Source of the DNA: Firmicutes bacterium UBA5388
Lineage (GTDB): Bacteria; Bacillota; UBA4882; UBA10575
DNA: 19,002 nucleotides
Assembly (NCBI GenBank): GCA_002409975.1
Contig: DHOO01000026.1
Span: 22,561 to 41,562, forward strand
Reading direction: 5' to 3'
The translations under genes and the position numbers were made by a program. This document shows, piece after piece, positions 14,308-19,002 of this stretch. Positions within the stretch are counted from its first letter, which is position 1; the number at the start of each line of letters is the position of its first letter. Below the pieces are notes generated by a model. That model was given only the letters and a program-made list of their open reading frames with translations, made no database searches and was not told the origin of the DNA.

Positions 14308-15783
14308 ATGGGAGAAACATTCGCTATTTCTAAATATCCTGATGCTGATAAGATTATTAACCAACTTGACCGCTTAATTAAAGAACCAATCTATACAATA
14401 CATCCGAATAAACTACAAGACTATGTGGAGAATTATTTTAATCAAAAATGCGCTAAATCCAAGGCGCTAATCGAAGAAGCCCGGAAGATCATACCGGGCG
14501 GAGTCCAGCATAACCTCGCTTTTAACTACCCGTTTCCTTTGGTGATCACGAAAGCGGAGGGCGCCTATTTGTATGATCTGGACGGGAACAGGTATTATGA
14601 TTTCTTACAAGCCGGCGGACCTACTGTATTAGGGAGTAATCCAACTGAAGTACGCTCAAAGGTCATAGAATTACTGAATGATTGTGGTCCCTCGACCGGA
14701 CTCTTCCATGAATATGAGTATAAACTGGCTAAAAAAATATCCGAGCACATCAAAGCAGTGGAAATGTTTAGAATGCTGGGTTCCGGTACGGAAGCTTGCA
14801 TGGCGGCGATTAGAGTGGCGCGTCTGGCCACAAAAAAGAAGAACATTCTTAAAATGGGTGGGGCCTATCATGGCTGGAGCGACCAACTTGCTTACGGTAT
14901 TCGAGTACCCGGCTCCAAATGGACACAAGCAAATGGTGTACCACGAAATTGCTTCAAATATATTCAGGAATTCTTCCCCAATGACCTTAATGATCTGGAG
15001 AAAAAGCTTCGCCTGAATAAGCTGAGAGGTGGGACAGCGGCGGTCATGATTGAGCCGGTTGGGCCGGAAAGTGGAACCAGACCTCTGCACTATGAATTCA
15101 ATAAAGGCGTGGAAAAACTATGCCGTAAATACGGAGCGTTACTCATCTTTGATGAAGTGGTCACCGCCTTTAGAATAGGAATGTCAGGAGCTCAAGGCTA
15201 TTTTGGCGTTTCTCCGGATTTAACCGTCTTTGGCAAAGTGGTGGCCGGTGGTTATCCCAGCGCCGGCGGTCTGGGCGGTAAAAAAGAGTATATGAAATAC
15301 CTTAGCGCAGGCATCGGTGGGGGCGGGAAGCACAAAAAAGCTCTGGTGGGAGGCACCATGGCGGCGAACCCCTTAAGTTGTGTGGCCGGTTATTATACAC
15401 TATGTGAGATTGAAAGAATCAACGCCCCTCAAAAAGCAGGACTGTTCGCCGACCAATTAATCGCCGGTTTACAAAGGTTAAATGAAAAGTATAACCTACC
15501 TTTTGTCGCTTTTAATCAGGGATCCATCTGCCACCTGGAAACCGTAGGCACCATGCATTTTTCCATTAACTGGAGCAAACCGTGGCAGATTCCTGGGATT
15601 TTAAAGGCAACTTCCGAAAGGAAGAAAGAGATGGAGCATATGGGCGCTGCTTATATGGCGGAAGGTATCGTCACCTTGGCCGGCAGTAGGCTCTATACCA
15701 GCGCCGCTTACGAGGATAAGATGCTGCCCGACATTCTTTCCAGGTTTGAAAATGTATTCAAAAGCGTGGCCGTCAAAGCATAA
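14308..15783 (+). CDS. Class III aminotransferase, glutamate-1-semialdehyde-aminomutase-like
   Basis: A 491-residue PLP enzyme of fold type I. Landmarks: PGGVQHN (63-69), the phosphate-binding GSGTEA (158-163), AYHGW (186-190) that stacks on the cofactor, FDEVV with Asp282 for the pyridine nitrogen, and the Schiff-base Lys310 in TVFGKVVAGGYPSAG. The core resembles glutamate-1-semialdehyde aminomutase. However, about 50 residues precede the normal N-terminus, and the gene sits with an aldolase and a sugar kinase, not with heme genes. It more likely moves an amino group onto or off an amino-polyol, amino acid or amine in catabolism. AGAGGGGG precedes the ATG, which is first in a TetR-controlled operon. 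The next gene follows at 13 bp. The substrate cannot be told from sequence. Confidence 0.85.
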   Translation: MGETFAISKYPDADKIINQLDRLIKEPIYTIHPNKLQDYVENYFNQKCAKSKALIEEARKIIPGGVQHNLAFNYPFPLVITKAEGAYLYDLDGNRYYDFLQAGGPTVLGSNPTEVRSKVIELLNDCGPSTGLFHEYEYKLAKKISEHIKAVEMFRMLGSGTEACMAAIRVARLATKKKNILKMGGAYHGWSDQLAYGIRVPGSKWTQANGVPRNCFKYIQEFFPNDLNDLEKKLRLNKLRGGTAAVMIEPVGPESGTRPLHYEFNKGVEKLCRKYGALLIFDEVVTAFRIGMSGAQGYFGVSPDLTVFGKVVAGGYPSAGGLGGKKEYMKYLSAGIGGGGKHKKALVGGTMAANPLSCVAGYYTLCEIERINAPQKAGLFADQLIAGLQRLNEKYNLPFVAFNQGSICHLETVGTMHFSINWSKPWQIPGILKATSERKKEMEHMGAAYMAEGIVTLAGSRLYTSAAYEDKMLPDILSRFENVFKSVAVKA

Positions 15784-15796
15784 AACGGAGGTTGTG

Positions 15797-16999
15797 ATGG
15801 ACATTAACAAAGCTAAAAATTCGGTGCTCAAAGCTGGAATCCAACTGGTAGAATCAGGTTTGGTTGCTCGTACTTGGGGGAATGTCAGCTGCCGGGTAGA
15901 TGAAGAAAATTTTGTCATCACACCCAGTGGCAGGAGTTACCAGTCTTTGACCGCCGCTGATCTGGTGCGGGTAAAAATAAAAGACCTGAGTTACCAAGGG
16001 GAGATCAAACCCTCATCCGAAAAAGGAGTTCATGCCGGAGTCTATAAACTTTATCCGGATATAAATTTCGTCATCCATACCCACCAAGATAATGCCTCCG
16101 TAATTGCGGCAACCGGATTAAAAAAAATAGAGGTTGGAGGCGAATATCCCACTCTGGGCGGGGAGGTTATTTGTGCGGAGTACGCTCTGCCCGGAACTAA
16201 GGCGCTCTGTAAAAAAGTTCAGAAGGCGCTGGGAAAGTCCAATGGCAAAGCGGTGATCATGAAACATCACGGAGCCCTTTGTTTTGGCGGCAATGCCGAG
16301 GAGACATTTACGGTCGCTTCCGAACTGGAGAAAGCCTGTGCGGAATTTGTCGTCAATCATTATTTAAAGCTGAGTAAAGAAGCTAAGTATGATCCTTCCT
16401 CTATGTACGCCTTTGCCATAGGACAAAACAGCAAAACCAAACTGCCCATTCTTGATCAGGAAATGAAAACCTATGGCTGTAGCAGAAGAAGCAACCAAGG
16501 GTTTATCTGGTATGACGGGGAAAGAGAGTTGGAGATTCCAGATAACCAAAGTTTGGCTGGTCTGCCAGAAGAGACCAGGGTTTATCGTACCATCTATAAT
16601 CAGAATAAACAGATCAATCAGATCATCTTCAAAGCTACACCGGAGATTCTCGAACTTTCCGCTGTCGGCATAAATTTAAAACCTCTCCTGGATGACTTTG
16701 CGCAGATCATCGGTTTGCAGGTCAGAACGGTGGATAAGAATAATCCGGACATGATCGCCCAGGCGCTCAGTAAATCCACGGCCGTCCTTATTCTCAATAC
16801 AGGCGCCTTATGTTGTGGACTTACCAAGGATGACGCCGTCGCTGTCGGTATGATTCTGCAAAAATCCTGCAAAGCCTTAATCGGCGCCTCGTTATTCGGC
16901 AAAGTGAAACCCATTAATCCTGTAGAGAGTATGATCATGAGGTATGTCTATCTCAAAAAATATTCAAAGCAGACGGAAAAAAATATTTTACCTCACTAA
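15797..16999 (+). CDS. Class II aldolase/adducin-domain protein with a second, degenerate domain
   Basis: A 400-residue protein. Residues 1-210 are a class II (fuculose-1-phosphate-type) aldolase domain: WGNVSCRV, the TPSG phosphate loop (42-45), the catalytic Glu75 in KPSSEKG, the zinc ligands His94 and His96 in HTH, and His158 in KHHGAL. The C-terminal part (about 220-385) looks like a second copy of the fold, with a LNTGALCCG stretch aligned to KHHGALCFG but without the metal His residues, so it is probably structural or regulatory. Single-domain aldolases are about 210-230 residues. I start at ATG 15797 with GGAGG 5 bases before it. Such enzymes cleave phosphorylated ketoses or aldoses to dihydroxyacetone phosphate or glycolaldehyde plus an aldehyde. 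It lies between the aminotransferase and kinase genes. Confidence 0.82.
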   Translation: MDINKAKNSVLKAGIQLVESGLVARTWGNVSCRVDEENFVITPSGRSYQSLTAADLVRVKIKDLSYQGEIKPSSEKGVHAGVYKLYPDINFVIHTHQDNASVIAATGLKKIEVGGEYPTLGGEVICAEYALPGTKALCKKVQKALGKSNGKAVIMKHHGALCFGGNAEETFTVASELEKACAEFVVNHYLKLSKEAKYDPSSMYAFAIGQNSKTKLPILDQEMKTYGCSRRSNQGFIWYDGERELEIPDNQSLAGLPEETRVYRTIYNQNKQINQIIFKATPEILELSAVGINLKPLLDDFAQIIGLQVRTVDKNNPDMIAQALSKSTAVLILNTGALCCGLTKDDAVAVGMILQKSCKALIGASLFGKVKPINPVESMIMRYVYLKKYSKQTEKNILPH

Positions 17000-17085
17000 C
17001 AACGTTCTACTCCCACTAAAGATTAAAACAGACGGCTAAACAAGCCAAGCGACTGGAGATACCCACCTTGGAAAATGCCTTCGAT

Positions 17086-17208
17086 GTTTGTCGAGGCGCC
17101 CGGTTTCAATTTTCATCACTTCACGTGTGCGAACGATAGCCAGCGCGAATGACTACCTGATAATCCGTGGCCAGCTTGCCTCCAGCGCTGAAAGGCGCAA
17201 TATCTGTA
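17086..17208 (+). pseudogene. Frameshifted gene relic, homologous to the one at 45-199
   Basis: The 240-bp gap between the aldolase and kinase genes holds a third copy of the module seen, inverted, at 45-199. Bases 17086-17158 are about 70% identical to the complement of 79-150. One frame reads MFVEAPGFNFHHF; after a one-base shift it continues VRTIASANDYLIIRGQLASS, matching MRVVASMNDHL and beyond in the other relic. Conservation is therefore at the protein level, with a frameshift here. I see no start or ribosome binding site. The homologous part cannot be followed with confidence past about 17170, so the right edge is approximate. The family is not recognised. Confidence 0.45.
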
Positions 17209-17239
17209 AGACAAGTGACCAATAAAGGAGATTAAAAAG

Positions 17240-18832
17240 ATGAATACTTTTGTAATCGCCTATGATGTGGGGACAACCGCTATGAAAACCTGCCTTTTTG
17301 AACTCTCCGATAAAATGCAACTTATTGCCGACGCTGTAGAAGGTTATGAGTTACACATGATGGAAAACGGCGGGGTGGAACAGGAACCGGATGATTGGTG
17401 GCGCGCCATGTGCAACACCACCAAGAAAGTGTTGGCTGAAAGCGGCGTTTCTACCCATCGGATTGCGGGCCTTTCCTTCTGCGGGCAGATGCAGGGACTG
17501 GTGCTTGTGGATAAAAAGGGCGCGCCTGTACGGCGGGGCATGAGTTATATGGATAACAGGGCAAAACAAGAGCTCAAAGAGGGACTGGGGACAGGAATCA
17601 AAATCGCCGGCCTTAATGGTTATAAACTAATAAACTCCATTCTGATCGGCGGCGCAGTGGCCGCCAGTGTCAAAGATCCGGTTTGGAAATACAAATGGGT
17701 CGAGCGGCATGAACCGGACAATTTTCAAAAAGTCTACAAATGGTTGGATGTCAAGGAGTATTTAATCCTAAAAACCACCGGAAAATTTATCATGACCGAG
17801 GACAGCGCCTTTGCCACCCTGCTGTACGATACACGCCGGGGCCGGAAGGAGTTCAGTAAAAAAGTCTGCGCCATGCTGGGTGTTGAGATGCAACATCTTC
17901 CTACAGTTGTAAAGTGTACGGATCTGGTCGGGAGAGTAACCTCAGAGGCTGCCGCCGAGCTTGCTCTGCCCGTGGGGATTCCGGTGTTTGGCGGTGGCGG
18001 GGACGCTTCCTTGATTGGGGTGGGCGCAGGCGCGGTAAAAGAAGGAAGCACCCATATTTATTTAGGCACTTCCGGGTGGGTCTCCACAGTCGTCGGCAGA
18101 CAAGCGCTGGATATCAAAAACATGATCGCCTCGATCGTCGGCGCCCAACCCGAATATTTTAACTATTTTGCCGAACTGGAAACTGCCGGCAAGTGCCTGG
18201 AGTGGGTCAGAGATCACCTGGCTCTGGATGAAATCAACATCTATTTGCGGAACAAGGATTCCAAATCTCCGGAAACCGTTAAGATGAATTTATATGACTA
18301 CATGATGCAGGCCATCAAAGATGTTCCGCCGGGCAGTAACGGGGTGATCTTCACACCGTGGCTCCATGGGAACCGTTGTCCTTTTGAAGATCCTAATGCC
18401 AGGGGAATCTTCTTTAACATAAGCATTGAGACGGGCAAAACCGAGTTAATCCACGCCGTCTTGGAGGGCGTCTGTTACCACTTAAGATGGCAATTGGAAG
18501 CTTCAGAAAGAAAGGTCAAAGCCTCCAAAACTATCAGGCTGGTAGGGGGAGGAGCTTTAGCCCCCCTTACCTGCCAGATCCTGGCAGATGTTTTAGGACG
18601 GGAAATAGAGACCGTAGACAACCCGCAGAATACCGGCGCTGTGGGCGCGGCTATCGTGACGGCTGTGGGGCTTAAGCTCATTAAAGGCATTACCGACGCC
18701 GACAACTTGATCACCGCTAAAGAACGGTATCTCCCGAATCAGAAGAACACAATCATCTATGATCAATATTTTCCAGTCTTTAAATCATTATATTATAATA
18801 ACAAGAACGCCTTTAGCCTGCTAAACGGTTAG
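17240..18832 (+). CDS. FGGY-family carbohydrate kinase (xylulokinase-like)
   Basis: A 530-residue sugar kinase that phosphorylates a ketose or polyol with ATP. Landmarks: DVGTTAMKT (9-17) for phosphate binding, the substrate loop FCGQMQG (80-86), GGGGDAS with the catalytic base Asp255, LGTSGW after it, and the C-terminal FGGY-type signature VGGGALAPLTCQILADVLGR with NTGAVGAA. Closest in style to xylulokinase and gluconate/erythrulose-type kinases rather than glycerol kinase; it shares little with the GlpK at 2794 beyond the fold motifs. AAAGGAG lies 9 bases before the ATG. It is the third gene of the TetR-controlled operon, 240 bp after the aldolase gene, and ends in a terminator. Specificity is unknown; xylulokinase is possible but the neighbours are unusual for xylose use. 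Confidence 0.87.
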   Translation: MNTFVIAYDVGTTAMKTCLFELSDKMQLIADAVEGYELHMMENGGVEQEPDDWWRAMCNTTKKVLAESGVSTHRIAGLSFCGQMQGLVLVDKKGAPVRRGMSYMDNRAKQELKEGLGTGIKIAGLNGYKLINSILIGGAVAASVKDPVWKYKWVERHEPDNFQKVYKWLDVKEYLILKTTGKFIMTEDSAFATLLYDTRRGRKEFSKKVCAMLGVEMQHLPTVVKCTDLVGRVTSEAAAELALPVGIPVFGGGGDASLIGVGAGAVKEGSTHIYLGTSGWVSTVVGRQALDIKNMIASIVGAQPEYFNYFAELETAGKCLEWVRDHLALDEINIYLRNKDSKSPETVKMNLYDYMMQAIKDVPPGSNGVIFTPWLHGNRCPFEDPNARGIFFNISIETGKTELIHAVLEGVCYHLRWQLEASERKVKASKTIRLVGGGALAPLTCQILADVLGREIETVDNPQNTGAVGAAIVTAVGLKLIKGITDADNLITAKERYLPNQKNTIIYDQYFPVFKSLYYNNKNAFSLLNG

Positions 18833-19002
18833 GAGCAACCGATAACATTTTAGTTAAGAGAAGCAACCGAGAAGGCCCGGTTGCTTTTTCAGTTTTCCGG
18901 AAGGGTTTTTCGGGAATCCGGCGGACAACCAGGATGCCGATGACCGCGCCGTTCATAATCACCGGAATCATCACCGCGGCGAAAGCCAGGATCGGGGGGG
19001 GG
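18813..19002 (-). CDS. Partial membrane protein, C-terminal fragment
   Basis: The minus strand is open from the window edge to TAA at 18813-18815. It starts with a hydrophobic helix (ILAFAAVMIPVIMNGAVIGI), followed by a basic tail (VRRIPEKPFRK), typical of the last membrane segment of a transporter or ECF substrate-binding component. The frame then runs through the kinase operon terminator and overlaps the kinase gene by 20 bases, so the real end could be affected by assembly error or be an unusual overlap. The first bases of the fragment are a poly-G run at the contig edge and may be artefact. The family is not certain. Confidence 0.35.
   Translation of the reverse strand, partial: PPPILAFAAVMIPVIMNGAVIGILVVRRIPEKPFRKTEKATGPSRLLLLTKMLSVAPNRLAG
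18861..18889 (+). terminator. Intrinsic terminator of the aminotransferase/aldolase/kinase operon
   Basis: AAGCAACCG (18861-18869) pairs with CGGTTGCTT (18878-18886) around an 8-base loop, and T residues continue to 18889. It lies 29 bases after the kinase stop and is a standard rho-independent terminator. Confidence 0.85.

Noticed and set aside
14308..15783. Calling the aminotransferase hemL (glutamate-1-semialdehyde aminomutase)
   Set aside because: It has an N-terminal extension, no heme genes nearby, and an operon of sugar-type enzymes under TetR control.

Overview
The window looks like a contig from a low-to-medium GC anaerobic Bacillota (Firmicute) with a diderm, outer-membrane envelope. 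The pointers are Bacillota-style ribosome binding sites, a Listeria-type glycerol uptake pair, an anaerobic FAD-type glycerol-3-phosphate oxidising set, a pyrophosphate-type phosphofructokinase, and a patatin phospholipase fused to a C-terminal beta-barrel ending in Phe. The last nine bases are a run of G, which suggests a contig edge. The lineage is inferred from gene content only; no rRNA or other marker gene is present.

Layout. Bases 1-1500 are accessory DNA: a relic of a coding sequence (minus strand, tandemly duplicated), a small unknown membrane protein, a GC-rich stem-loop-rich non-coding stretch, and a MITE-like element. Bases 1680-7680 are a glycerol operon in the order Lin0367-like, Lin0368-like, glpK, GlpA-like, GlpB-like and DUF1667, closed by a terminator. 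A second, inverted copy of the MITE-like element follows, then a patatin/outer-membrane barrel gene, then an internally deleted glutaminyl cyclase pseudogene. Bases 10330-13280 hold divergent class II fructose-bisphosphate aldolase and PPi-type phosphofructokinase genes. Bases 13352-18889 hold a TetR regulator divergent from a three-enzyme operon: class III aminotransferase, two-domain class II aldolase and FGGY kinase. A strong promoter with an 8-4-8 palindromic operator lies in front of it. The contig ends in a partial minus-strand membrane protein.

How it fits together. Glycerol enters, probably through the two small membrane proteins. GlpK phosphorylates it, and the GlpA/GlpB/DUF1667 flavoprotein set oxidises it to dihydroxyacetone phosphate, which meets the fba/pfp glycolytic pair. 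The TetR-controlled aminotransferase/kinase/aldolase cassette would fit an inducible route that deaminates, phosphorylates and cleaves an amino-polyol-like compound into a C3 or C2 phosphate; its substrate is unknown. This cassette is the best candidate for an undescribed system here. The most unusual DNA-level signals are the MITE-like family (two copies plus a remnant) and a decayed coding repeat found at both ends of the window.
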